NCBI GenBank assembly: GCA_018398765.1
Contig: JAHBMJ010004656.1
Location: 5,001 to 22,500 of the forward strand
Length of the DNA stretch: 17,500 nt
From: Chromera velia
Lineage: Eukaryota > Sar > Chromeraceae
Direction of reading: 5' to 3'
Part shown: positions 1-8,698 of the stretch, in pieces
Layout of the letters: each line of letters starts with the position of its first letter
Position numbering within the stretch: position 1 is the stretch's first letter
The notes under the pieces: generated by a model
The model's input: only the letters and a program-made list of their open reading frames with translations
Told to the model about the DNA's origin: nothing
The model's database searches: none
Program-made: the position numbers and the translations under genes

Positions 1-820
1 TCTGTCGGTCGGTGTGGAGACATGCAGAGGGAGCGAGGGAAGGAGAGACAGACGGAACCCCCGGAGAGATGAAGAATTGGTGCTCTCTCTCTTTCTCTCT
101 GTCGAGGGGACAGAAGGAAAACATGCAGCGATGGATGCAAAGGCGTTGGAGGATTGCAAGGCCTTCCCGCTTTTCTTCGTTCCTTCCATGAGCGCATCAC
201 ACCCACCACCCTCTTTCCCTAGCTCTCTTTTGCCTCCATCGACTGTGTGGCAGGAAGGCGGTGACTTCTCTTTTCTTCTCTCTCTCCTTCTCGCCTGACT
301 GTGTGTCTCTCCTGGAATCAGTCAAGAAAGCTCGACGCAGGATGTTTGTTCGTGTGTACTCATCCTATTGCTCCTTTACCTCCAAGCTTCTCCTTCTGCT
401 CCTCATCCTCTTCCTCCGCGCTCCGTGAAGGGGTTCACCTGACAGACAGACAGTCAGACAGACAGACAGACAGACAGGAAGCGAGAAGCATGCAAATGAA
501 CACGGATCGACATCTTTCCTGTTTGTTTGTCTGATCTTCTGTCCCTGCAAGCATCTGTAAGACGCTTACAAACAACGAAGTGCCCTTACTTCCTTCTTCT
601 CTTCCCCTCAATTTCTCTCTCTTTGTTTTTGGTCGACAGAAATGTCGCGACCAGCGTGAAGATGTGCAGGAGAAAGGGATCGATCGAACTCTAATAATTA
701 ACTCTCCCTCTGAAGTGCTACCCTTCCTGTCTCTTCTTTACAGCCGCAACGCATCACGTAGACCATCACCCAGACGTCTTCGGCCACTCGCCTGCGTCGA
801 TCCGCACGGACATTGTATAT
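1..820 (+). other. Pyrimidine-rich stretch, no definable gene; possible 3' end of an upstream + strand gene
   Basis: The + strand is strongly C/T-rich with long CT runs. Two places look like good 3' splice sites: a pyrimidine tract ending in gtcgacag at about 642, and another ending in ctttacag at about 742. The sequence after 742 is GC-richer for about 70 bases and then turns AT-rich, as at the junction of a last exon with its 3' UTR. Short open frames here have no recognisable domain, and no donor/acceptor chain could be built. I infer a possible 3' end of a gene that starts left of the window, with low confidence. Only transcripts would settle it. Confidence 0.25.
441..477. repeat. (CAGA)n tetranucleotide microsatellite
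   Basis: About nine CAGA units with one interruption (CAGT). The same motif recurs in the introns of the large minus-strand gene at 11312-11351 and 13396-13491, so it is a common simple repeat of this genome. Confidence 0.9.
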
Positions 821-1252
821 ATATGCATTTCATGCTATCTTATCGATCATCATATTTGCTTACAAACTCATTTATTTCTAGATTTATTTGAATCAATTAA
901 CGCTAGCGGCTAGCCAATGTTTGTTTTCCAACGTTTTTAGAATTATTTATTGAACCTTGTATAATAATGTTGTATTTATCATATCATCATTATCGTTCAT
1001 CATTATTATCGATGTACTCCTATACTTCTATCCACACGCGAGCCTAGGTGCGAGCGAGATATATGGCTTGGGCATTATAAAACCACTTGGTGGGGTGATA
1101 AATTAAGTGATTTAGTGGTGCTCTAGAGCACCGTGACTGTCGCCGTTTTGTCTTATAGAGGTCCCCCCCTCAAATTCACCATGCACAGCGGCACTTACAG
1201 CGGCACACAACAAATCTAGTACGTGCCTACTCTAAGAGCCTGCACAATACAC
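820..1252. other. AT-rich non-coding stretch
   Basis: Rich in AT, TATATA and ATCATC strings, without an open frame of interest. It may include the 3' UTR of an upstream gene and the edge of an old repeat. It contains the perfect 16-bp palindrome at 1117-1132 and a direct repeat of acagcggcac near 1187-1208. Confidence 0.5.
1117..1132. repeat. Perfect 16-bp palindrome
   Basis: The sequence ggtgctctagagcacc equals its own reverse complement. It lies in non-coding DNA at the edge of the transposon block. It could be a binding site or a remnant of an element end. No function is visible. Confidence 0.6.
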
Positions 1253-1340
1253 ATGGCCCTGGAAAGCGAAGCGGGGGGCACTTACAAAACAGAAATACCC
1301 CCCGCTACGCTTTCCGTACATAGTGGCGTTAGCCGTAACT
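1253..1340 (+). repeat. Dispersed repeat copy 1, containing a foldback hairpin
   Basis: The outer parts, 1253-1267 (atggccctggaaagc) and 1317-1340, match the reverse complement of 4967-5004 closely. Between them this copy has a foldback: the 18-base arms 1261-1278 and 1298-1315 pair at 17 of 18 positions around a 19-base loop. The copy at 4967-5004 lacks the hairpin. The two copies are in opposite orientation and bracket both transposons described below. The family is not recognised. Confidence 0.65.
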
Positions 1341-1376
1341 AATATAACTTTGTTACATATGTATGGCTTGAAAGGT

Positions 1377-2389
1377 CATGTTACCAGGGTTGCCGATTTT
1401 TTCGGTGGTAGACAAGCTTCATTACCGATAACCGGTAATTACCGGCAAAGTTTGCTGGCAGTTGGCAAAGACTTGACAGAATTCTAACAGTCACTAACAC
1501 TTTTCAATAACCTAAGTCCTAGGTTATAGGAGACGATGTCGAGGCAAACGGGGGGGGCAGAGTAGAGGAAGAGGTGCAGGTACAAAAAGATAACGCGGGG
1601 GAAGAAAGGCCTAGAGACCCGCCGCCTTTAGAGAGAAGAGGGAAGAAAAGAGGGAGATGCAGCGTAGAAGAAGAAGGCTCTCCAAAAAGAGCCGTGATTT
1701 GTGTTCTCCCCCCCTCTGCCCCAGTCTCTGCTAGTGTTCGGTCCCCTCAGGCGCCGGTCGCTCCGGCTTCTTTTTACAGCCGCGGTGCAGCAGCCACATC
1801 TGCCCCTTCCTCTTTCCGTCCGAGACCACCCAGCCCTAGACCCAGCCGCACCACGGGGGGAGCTCGAGGAGGCAATGTTCTTCTTGCTCCTCCCTCCTCA
1901 GCAAACTGGGCAGGGGCTACGCAAATATAGAGCCGCAGGCTTACCATCTCCTCATTTTTCAGAAAGAAGTAAACTTTTTCCGTCTCTTACTTTGATCGCT
2001 CTCTAACGACAGTCAAGGCCTGATATACAGAGAAGCAGAACAGTGAGAGATGAAGCAAAGTTAAAAAAAAAAGTAGTTGTTGGACAGATGCTGTCATAGA
2101 GCTGTTAGAACTTTTTGCCACTTATAGGGGTGAAGCAGTTAAAACTTTATATTTTTTTAATATTTTTTTAATTTTTTTTTATGTGTGAATAGGCTTTTCA
2201 AATGCCAATAAACACTTTAAAACATGTTTTTGAAGGTTGGCGCCGCAGGCGAAATTTTTTTTTTGGCACCCTAATTTTTATTATTTTTTTTGTCGGTAAA
2301 AGGAAGGCAGACTGAGGCCATTACCGGTTACCGGCAATTGCCGGTAGACTGGACCTGTTACCGACCAGAAAAGCAACCCTGCATGTTAC
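1377..2389 (+). mobile_element. Non-autonomous hAT-type DNA transposon with 8-bp target-site duplication
   Basis: The element runs 1385-2381 (997 bp). It is flanked by perfect 8-bp direct repeats, catgttac at 1377-1384 and 2382-2389. Its ends are inverted: both begin cagggttgc, followed by looser matches around a shared TCGGT. Just inside each end lie clusters of ACCGGTAA/TTACCGG-type motifs (1421-1446 and 2320-2346), probable subterminal transposase-binding sites. An 8-bp duplication and CAGGG-type termini are hallmarks of the hAT superfamily. The interior is mostly poly-A/T-rich and encodes no recognisable transposase, so the copy depends on a source element elsewhere. The unspoiled duplication suggests fairly recent insertion. 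Strand is arbitrary. Confidence 0.88.
1523..1930 (+). other. Open frame inside the hAT element, no recognised domain
   Basis: An open frame of about 135 codons without an in-frame ATG near its start. A short ATG-initiated frame at 1536 stops soon after a run of eight G residues, so a slippage or frameshift at the G run could link the two. The product would be rich in Arg, Pro, Ser and Glu, with a basic stretch. It could be the decayed N-terminal part of a transposase or a chance open frame in GC-rich DNA. I see no zinc-finger or hAT dimerisation motif. Confidence 0.2.
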
Positions 2390-3020
2390 GTTTCATGTAG
2401 TGCATAATATAAGCTGAAATATAAATATTACAGTTAAGGGCGTAATTTATGCAGAGTTATCTACAAAGTTGTATCAAGTTATTATAAACTGATTCATAAC
2501 TAATTTAGAAACACAGATTTGATGATGATGATGATGATGATTGAGGGTTAAATCCTAGATTTATATGATGTAGCAATCGTTTTTCATATAATGTTTAAGT
2601 TTAATAAAGTCTAATTAATTATTCTTACTATAGCAATTGAGGGCTGATTCGATTTATTCAAAGCTTAGATATTTGCTGAAATCGTATGATAGCATTGAAT
2701 AATAGCGGGAGTTTTAAAGTTTTATCGTCAATCTGATTCAGTAAATCTCCAGACTAACGTAGTAGTCTCAATCTATCATTCTTTTTCCCCTGTTTTAAAG
2801 TCCAGGTTTAAGTCGCCCACCCTTTCTACTTCCTCCCCAATCTCTCCTTTAATTTTTGATGGTACAGCTCCTCTTCCCCCTCCTTTTCCTAGTTCTAGGG
2901 GACCCAAGATCTAGCGGAAGGCCTCGTGGAGCTCTTCCAGGCATGTATATGCATGAATCATGGCTACGTGTATCGTTGCATATATATAACTTAATTAAAG
3001 GACCGGAGAGACCCTCAACG
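2390..3020. other. AT-rich spacer between the two transposons
   Basis: No coding signal. It contains a (GAT)n trinucleotide microsatellite at 2521-2541. The pyrimidine-rich 2780-2900 part has a short open frame that I regard as chance. Both flanking features are mobile elements, so this is probably old intergenic or decayed repeat DNA. Confidence 0.5.
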
Positions 3021-3248
3021 CGTCCCGGCACGCTGGCGGGCACTTTGTCTACACTTTTTGGTGTATTGAGAAAAAATCCAGATTTTTGGTGGGCCCACCC
3101 CAGCGTGGCATGCCGGAACCAATAGGTGTTTCTGAGTCCGTTTGGACCTAAACTAAGATTCCTTGGTCGCTGGGCCCATACCTTTCATGACCCGGTCGGG
3201 CCAAGCCCATAAGGGCCTTTTGGGGGCGTATTGTGCGCCGCCACATAC
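3021..3248 (+). repeat. Left terminal inverted repeat of the 1.75-kb element
   Basis: The 228-bp arm is matched by the reverse complement of 4522-4770. The outermost clear match is 3023-3030 against 4761-4768. Confidence 0.85.
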
Positions 3249-3328
3249 GGTGTTGAGCTGTATGTAGGCGGCGGTCCCGCTTAATTATGGTGGATTTGTG
3301 TATGAGCGTGTTGCAGTGTGCAGCTTAA

Positions 3329-3380
3329 GGACCCCGGCAAGTAAGAGTCCCGGGTTCGAGCCCCGGTCCGGTCTTTTTTT
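3329..3380 (+). other. tRNA-like 3' half with Pol III box B and T-run terminator
   Basis: A perfect T-arm is visible: stem ccggg (3350-3354), loop ttcgagc (3355-3361), stem cccgg (3362-3366). This includes a consensus box B, ggttcgagccc. A 3' acceptor-like segment tccggtc follows, then seven T residues (3374-3380), a Pol III stop. I could not find the matching 5' acceptor strand or a convincing D-arm upstream, so this is not a complete tRNA gene. It may be the head of a tRNA-derived SINE, or a tRNA fragment carried inside the long-TIR element. Confidence 0.5.
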
Positions 3381-3390
3381 GTCTTAACTT

Positions 3391-3413
3391 GCACTTTTCG
3401 ACTCCAAAAGTGC
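3391..3413 (+). repeat. Short perfect hairpin after the T-run
   Basis: The 8-base arms gcactttt and aaaagtgc enclose the 7-base loop cgactcc. It begins 10 bases after the Pol III-like terminator. It could fold in an RNA that reads past the terminator. Function is unknown. Confidence 0.55.
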
Positions 3414-3754
3414 GAATTTTTGATGCATACATGAATGTATGTGAGAATAGCCAAACTTCTGACCATCTGAGAGGTCTTTGGAGGAGTAGCAAAGCATCTG
3501 TACGGCTTGTAAGACTAATTTCAACTCTTTGATCTACCCTGCCGGCTGGCAGGTGGGCTGTAGACGGGACTTTTGTGCACAGTCGGGACCTTTGTGCACT
3601 CTCAGTCTGCATAGGTCTAACCTTTGTAGAATCCCTGCTTACGTTTTTGTCGATCCATTCAGCTTCTCTGTTCTGTCTGTGTTGAGCCAGCGCTATTTTC
3701 TTTTAGACGAGTAGCTAGCGCTTGTTTGCTGGTCTCTGCTGTGGAGGAGGAAGG

Positions 3755-4105
3755 ATGGCTCACTCAGGCTCCAAGGATGCAGGCGACCTTCTACCTGGGG
3801 CGCCCTCGAGGTCGCGCCCTCAAAGGCAAGCGGCAGTGGAGGGAGCTCAGACAAGGCAGCAGCAGGAAGAGCGAGGGAACCTGGAGGCCCTCTTGCTGGT
3901 TCGAGAAGATGGAAGAAGAGGAGGGCGGGTGAAAGGAACGAAAAATCTGACAGAATCCATAAAGAGAAGAAGAGAGGAGCAGCCGACGGGGGAAGGAAGG
4001 GGCAGGCAAGCAGGGAAGGGGAAAGGGAAGTCAAAGTCTGCAGTCTGGGCACATTCAGCCCCTGGCCGGATGTCCAATATCAGAATGCTTTTTCTTCGGT
4101 TCTGA
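3755..4105 (+). other. Purine-rich open frame inside the long-TIR element, uncertain
   Basis: The first ATG in the frame is at 3755 and would give 116 residues rich in Arg, Lys, Gln, Glu and Gly. No domain is recognisable. The opposite strand is equally open because the DNA is strongly purine/pyrimidine-biased, so the frame may be meaningless. It differs in composition from the AT-rich DNA around the element, so a captured host gene fragment is possible. Confidence 0.2.
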
Positions 4106-4189
4106 CTCTGAATTACAGTGATGGAGTAGCTTTAGTGCATATGGCTGGGTGACTTGAGCTAGGCGCCCTACTCCGGTGGAATGAAAATG

Positions 4190-4540
4190 CATGATGCGGT
4201 ACCACCTAAGTAGATGCGTGTCTGTGTGTTTATCTGCACCTTGCCACACCCTTTAGTTCCTGTTTTATGCCATTTGCTGTGTTTGATCGCTTCTAGAGAT
4301 CATTGAGGACTTGTTTTGAGTAGAATTCGTATCTCAGCTTTATGTGACGGCACACAATTGATGCATACAGAACCATGGCGTGCCGCCACCTGAATAGATG
4401 CGTACTTGTGTGTTTGTATGCTCTTTGGCACACCTTTTGGTCGCAGTTTCATGCCATTTGTTCTGTCTGATTGCTTCTGCAGATCCCACTAGGCTTGTTC
4501 GCAATGAAGACACCCCAGACATATGTGGCGGCGCACAATA
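4190..4540 (+). repeat. Diverged two-copy tandem duplication (~181-184 bp)
   Basis: The first copy covers about 4190-4360 and the second about 4372-4540. Matching landmarks are tagatgcgt (4211 and 4395) and tatgtg.cggc.cacaat (4341 and 4522). The second copy runs into the right terminal inverted repeat, so the start of that arm has been duplicated inward. Such stepwise end duplication is typical of foldback-type elements. Confidence 0.75.
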
Positions 4541-4770
4541 AGCCTCCGAGCGACCCTTTTAGGCCTGCCCCGACCGGATCATAAAAGGTATGGTCCCAGC
4601 AACCAAGGAATCTTAGTTTGGGTCCAAACGGACTCAGAAACACCCATTGGTTCCGGTATGCCACACCGGGGTGGGCCTAGGGGTGGGCCCACCAAAAATC
4701 TGGATTTTTTCTGAAATAGTGGTCCCATAGGAAAAAGTGTAGACAAAGTGCCCGCTAGGGTGCCGGGATG
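4522..4770 (-). repeat. Right terminal inverted repeat of the 1.75-kb element
   Basis: This arm is inverted relative to 3021-3248. It contains an extra segment around 4715-4733 and a duplicated gggcccacc-type stretch not present in the left arm. Confidence 0.85.
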
Positions 4771-4966
4771 TGAAGAGATATTTTAATACGTACCGCGATC
4801 GATGCGCACGTAATAATTAAAGGCCGCGCATGGGGGACTATAGGCCTTAAAATCTTAAAGTTACGTTTTTGACGTAAGATATAGACCCATTTCAAGAAAA
4901 CGTTAAGTTACGTTTTTTTGGTAATTAATTTTACTGTAACTATTCAGATCGTTCTTCTATTTCTAC

Positions 4967-5004
4967 ATTACGGCTAACGCTATTATGTAGCTTTCCAGGG
5001 CCAT
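4967..5004 (-). repeat. Dispersed repeat copy 2 (inverted, without hairpin)
   Basis: The reverse complement reads atggccctggaaagc followed directly by tacataatagcgttagcc. These are the same flanks found at 1253-1267 and 1317-1340, but without the 1268-1316 foldback. Confidence 0.65.
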
Positions 5005-5031
5005 TATAGGCTATGCTAGAGATATTTCCGT

Positions 5032-5075
5032 GCAAGTATAGCTATAACTATAGGCAAGTATAGTTATAACTACAG
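5032..5075 (+). repeat. 22-bp tandem repeat, two copies
   Basis: Copies at 5032-5053 and 5054-5075 start gcaagtatag and differ at two positions (c/t and t/c). Confidence 0.85.
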
Positions 5076-5199
5076 AGCTGCTTGCTCTGCTTGCAACTCC
5101 AAAGGCCCCGGAGGGGATGAATAAATTACAGCTCCACCCTCTGCGGGGCCATGCATACATCAGTCTAGAACCGAGGTATTCGCAAGGGCCGCGCTGCAT

Positions 5200-5753
5200 G
5201 TTTTCTACACGTTAAGTTTTGAGGGCATGCCGGGGCCTGTGTGCCCCCGAGCGTTGCCTGATGCAGTGTGTCGGAGGAAGGAGTCGGGCGGGATTAAGTG
5301 CCCCCCGGGCGGAGAGCTCCGTCACAGCCTCCGTGCGAACATGCTTCAAGCCTCGCTCCGCTCTCCGGGGCCAGGAGACGGCAAGAGGATTCGAGCAGTC
5401 TCTTCAGAGATTTCAATTTAAGAGCACGTATGTTCTGTGAGTTTCGCTTACTTTCTAGTTGTATTGACCTCTCTTCTCGGGAAATTTTGTGGTTCATGGA
5501 GGGCATAACCCAGGAAGATAGCAGTCTAATCATACACCTCGGTCACGGTCAAGAGTCCGACAGAGTCTAGCTGACAGCATTGCGTGCACTGACGACGCCC
5601 GTCGATCGACTCACGTCCAGCAGAGAATTTAGTCCGGAGTGTATGGGCAGTATTAGGGTATCGTGCTAGTCGCTGCTCTCTCTGTTCCCCCTTTTGACCA
5701 TCGAATTGAGGTTGCTTCCCCTTGCATCCCGCGTTCGCAAAACTGGCGCCACA
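5200..5753 (+). promoter_or_regulatory. Upstream region / probable 5' UTR of the EGF-propeller gene
   Basis: This GC-rich sequence precedes the ATG at 5754. No TATA box or clear core promoter is recognised. Open frames here lack an ATG start and any domain, so I do not call a gene. Transcription presumably starts within it, but the position cannot be read from the sequence. Confidence 0.3.
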
Positions 5754-7339
5754 ATGAATTTCGCGTCTCCTCAAGATTCCCCCCAAGGAGTAGGACAGGA
5801 ATCCACCAGTGCTTTCCGTCCAGTCAGACGTGTTCTACTGACGGCTGCGACTGTGGTACTTCTTTTCGTGATGCCCGTTTGCGTCAGCTCGGAGACCTCC
5901 GTCCCCGCACAAAAAGGTCTGAGGTCCCCAGTAAGCCGGAAGGCCGAGCGCACCACCAGTGTCACAGAGGCGCACTCCTGCCACTCCGACGCCGACTGCA
6001 ATTACAACGGAAGGTGCTCCAAGCCGGCCATGCAGAAGTGGAAGTGCGCGTGTGATGCGCAGTGGCGTGGAGACGCGTGTGACGTCCTCAACCTGGTTTC
6101 TGTGGACAAGAAGACCCCCCTGGGGTACAGGGGAACGTCGGAGGACGGCACGCCCGTCTCGTCGTGGGGGGGCTCTGTGGTGGCAGGGGACGACGGTCTC
6201 TTCCATATGTACGCGTCAGAAATCGTGGGGGGTTGCGGCATGAACGTGTGGCTCAGCAACTCCCAGGTTGGTTGGTTAGTTTTTGTTTCAGTGCATGCTT
6301 TAGTGAAAGGTCTGCCTCCTTAGTTGTTATTGATCTCTGTATTCTCTTTCCGGGGCAGCTTTACTCTCCTGTGTTCGTTGATTCATTGGAATGCGCTTCA
6401 TCTTTTATTGCTTCTTCTGTTACCGTCCCTGTCATGCGAGAGTTCATTCCATCAACTGTATTATTATTTGAATGTCATATGATTGCATTGTCTGTTCCTT
6501 CCTTCCAGGTGATTCACGCCACGTCCAGCGACCCCGTCCGTGAGCCCTTCGTGAAGCGGGACATCGTGGCCCCCGCCTTCGCACACGAGCCCATGGCTGC
6601 CCGTGCCCCCTCTGGGGAGTTTGTGGTCTGGTACACAGCCGTGCTCCCTCCGGGGAAGCTCCCCGTCATGGGCGGGGAGGCCTGTGCAGGGTGCAGCGAC
6701 GGGAATTCGGTTGCCTCATGTGGCACGGACGGGAACAGGAACGCGTCGGTCAACCTGCCGACGTACATGGTCTATTCCACCCATCCCGGGGGGCCGTGGT
6801 CGGACCCGCAGCTGGTCCCGGGCACAGACGTGTTTGCAGACTCCAACTTTGCCCCAGTCATCAAAGACGATGGTTCTCTGGTTGCGTTGTCTCGTTCCGG
6901 CGTGTGGACAGCGCCTGACTGGAGAGACGTGGAGTCCTACCGGCAGGTTGACTCATGGGAGGACCGCGGTGAGGACCCGATGGTGTGGATAGACAGACGC
7001 GGGGTGTTCCACTGCATCGTGCACGTGAACAGGATAGAGACGACAGGCCTAGTCTACTACTCTCTGGACGGCCTCACATGGATCCCCTCGGGGGGAGGGG
7101 GCCACGCGTACGAGCACGTCGTGCAGTACACGGATGGCAGCTCCGTCGCTTTCGGGTGCCGAGAGCGGCCCCACATTGTGCAGAACAGAGAAGGAGACAT
7201 CATTGCACTCACAACAGGGTCGTCGCCAGTGACGTGTCACTCGACAGAGGAGCCTGTGAGCGACTACAGCTACACTCTGCTGCAGGTCGTGGGGCAGGAA
7301 AAACGAACGGCCGAGGTACCACTGGTGATGGAATCGTGA
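5754..7339 (+). CDS. EGF-like plus glycosidase-type beta-propeller protein, 447 aa, two exons
   Basis: Exons are 5754-6266 and 6509-7339. The 242-bp intron is GT-AG (cag|gttggt; ttccag|gtg) and phase 0. The ATG at 5754 has a purine-poor but acceptable context (cgccacaATGa), and no ATG lies further upstream in frame. Residues 25-45 form a basic-flanked hydrophobic segment, a signal peptide or type II anchor. Six cysteines at 76, 82, 88, 98, 100 and 109 (CX5CX5CX9CXCX8C) form one EGF-like domain. The rest (about 125-435) has the repeats of a five-bladed propeller like GH43/32-type enzymes: DDGLFHMY, HEP, DSNFAP, EDPMVW, DRRGVFHC. Role: probable surface or secreted carbohydrate-binding or glycan-cleaving protein. 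Catalytic acids cannot be assigned by eye, so activity is unproven. It converges on the large minus-strand gene, 953 bp away. Confidence 0.88.
6267..6508 (+). other. Intron of the EGF-propeller gene
   Basis: A 242-bp phase-0 intron with donor gttggt and an acceptor preceded by a pyrimidine tract (tctgttccttccttccag). Reading through the donor in the exon 1 frame reaches a stop after a few dozen codons, and the exon 2 frame differs. Splicing joins WLSNSQ to VIHATSSD within one propeller blade. Confidence 0.88.
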
Positions 7340-8292
7340 GACAGCTATAGAGCTCTTCTATGCTCTCTGTATTGATCACTGCAGCATGCCCTCTTGTCTG
7401 TTTGGCAGCTGCATGAGTGTGTATTGGGGAGCTAGTCGGGTTGGATCAGCACTAAGGCTGACAGTCCGAGTCGACTTTGTAATCTGCAGGGTCCATGTAG
7501 GTCTTGATGAAACCATGCAAGGTAGATGCATGATGCATGCATGTGTGTGTATGTATGTAGATATTTACCGGCTTCGCATGTTTGCGATACCTGCAAAAGA
7601 ACCTGCATCCGCCGAAAGAAAGAACCAAACCGCGCTGCGTCGTTTCTCCAGTGCATGAATCTCCACGCGCGCCAAAGTATCAATGTATCATTTTCGAATC
7701 ATTCATTCGCATATTCATTCATTCTAATCTAGATTCTAATTTGTTTGCTCAGTTTATCTCTAGGTTTAATTATCATCCATATTCAGTAAGTTCACAGTAA
7801 TTTTCATGCAGTATTTTTTTTTCTTTCTTCATGTTTAACTCTATCACAGTTTCCATATGTATGCATCAGACGCAGCATCACTAACTAAATATATTAGTCA
7901 TTGGCACCTAGATGCACTAGTATACGCATTACTAGATGTATTATCGTAGGTACTATCATTTATGTAGCTAGTAGCTATGTAGTACATAAATTGCAGTAAT
8001 ATTATAGTTTATAATTATGATAAAATGATCGAATTGACGCCGGTAAGCACACCACTTGGGCTCTGGCCAACTGTAGCGCATGACTTAGGCTTGCACATTC
8101 TGTTCACGTACATCTGTTCACCTAAATTGAGCTAGAAAACTAGAATATAAACAGTTTTTTTAAATACAGAATTGAATTACTACTAGTAGATTAAATTAAA
8201 TAATATTCAAAGTTCTACCCTAGTTTAACTTAGCTAACCTCAGCTAATAAAGAAAAAAATTGTCATATATGCGGTAGGTCTTTTGTCCCACT
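7340..8292. other. Convergent intergenic region with both 3' UTRs
   Basis: The first part (to about 7680) has mixed composition with a gcatgcatgcatgtgtgtgt low-complexity patch. From about 7680 to 8280 it is very AT-rich, with attcattc-type strings. No open frame, RNA gene or canonical poly-A signal that I would defend is seen. Both flanking genes end here. Confidence 0.5.
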
Positions 8293-8698
8293 TTAGAGAG
8301 TTCCCCTCAATACGGGAGCTCCCCCGTAGTCTCCTCTCATAACAGGAGAGCTTCTGTAGTCACTCCCTGGGTTAGACCCGCGTCGCATCATCAGCGTGTG
8401 GGCCTCACTTGATGTAAGTGCCGCAATAGCATCTGTCAGTTCTCGGAACTGCGTCTGGATCTCCTTTTGGGTTTCTTTCCTCTGTCTCTCGACTGTGTCC
8501 TGCAACGCGTCCGTGCGCTCCTTGACAAGAGTCTTCAACTGAGCCACGTCCTCGGAAAGAACGTCTGCGGCGTCGCGCTCCCCGTCGCCGTCCCCTGCAG
8601 TCGGCAGCGCCGCCAGGACGTGCTCCGGAAACCAGTGAGGTCGGCCATTGGTGCTTAGGCGGCAGATCTCGGTGGTCAGAAGGATGTCTGCCATCTCT
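8293..8698 (-). CDS. Last exon: post-S6 linker, coiled coil and tail
   Basis: It starts at agAGATGG after tttgcag. The first base completes a Gly codon split as GG|A. It encodes EMADILLTTE, then a Glu/Lys/Gln-rich heptad-like stretch (VAQLKTLVKERTDAL onwards), and ends in a tail with two RGD/RG-P-V-type repeats before TAA. A coiled coil after S6 is a common tetramerisation element in TRP channels. The exon start is the last member of the 73-bp tandem array. Confidence 0.85.

Larger units (their letters stand above)
3021..4770. mobile_element. DNA-transposon-like element with long (~230-250 bp) terminal inverted repeats
   Basis: The left arm 3021-3248 and the reverse complement of the right arm 4522-4770 align along nearly their full length with scattered substitutions and small indels. 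Both start near ccggcac and share gcgggcactttgtctacac, the AAAAAATCCAGATTTTTGG block and a gtgcgccgccacata end. The right arm carries a small extra segment. The interior holds a tRNA-like Pol III box, a purine-rich open frame and a tandem ~181-184-bp duplication. No transposase is present, so it is non-autonomous. A 10-bp direct repeat (taattaaagg, 2992-3001 and 4814-4823) lies outside but is offset unevenly, so the target duplication and superfamily (Mutator-like or foldback) remain unsettled. Confidence 0.75.
4771..5200. other. AT-rich spacer with short repeats
   Basis: No gene is seen. aagttacgttttt occurs twice (near 4859 and 4905). The inverted copy of the 1253-1340 repeat lies at 4967-5004, followed by a 22-bp tandem repeat at 5032-5075. 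Confidence 0.5.

Noticed and set aside
3329-3373. A complete tRNA gene
   Set aside because: Only the T-arm and a 3' acceptor-like strand are present; no pairing 5' acceptor strand, D-arm or clear anticodon arm was found.
3693-4077. Minus-strand Leu/Ser/Pro-rich frames inside the long-TIR element
   Set aside because: They mirror purine-rich DNA on the other strand, have no domain and several overlap in different frames.
2992-4823. taattaaagg direct repeat as the target-site duplication of the long-TIR element
   Set aside because: The copies sit 19 bp outside one arm and 43 bp outside the other in AT-rich DNA, so chance is as likely. Recorded but not used for classification.
5298-5570. 90-codon frame upstream of the EGF-propeller gene
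   Set aside because: It starts only at a non-ATG codon and has no recognisable domain or splice link; more likely 5' UTR or spacer.
6164-6508. N-terminal extension of the second exon of the EGF-propeller gene
   Set aside because: It lies out of frame with the EGF exon and covers the intron. Splicing 6266 to 6509 joins two parts of one conserved propeller region.
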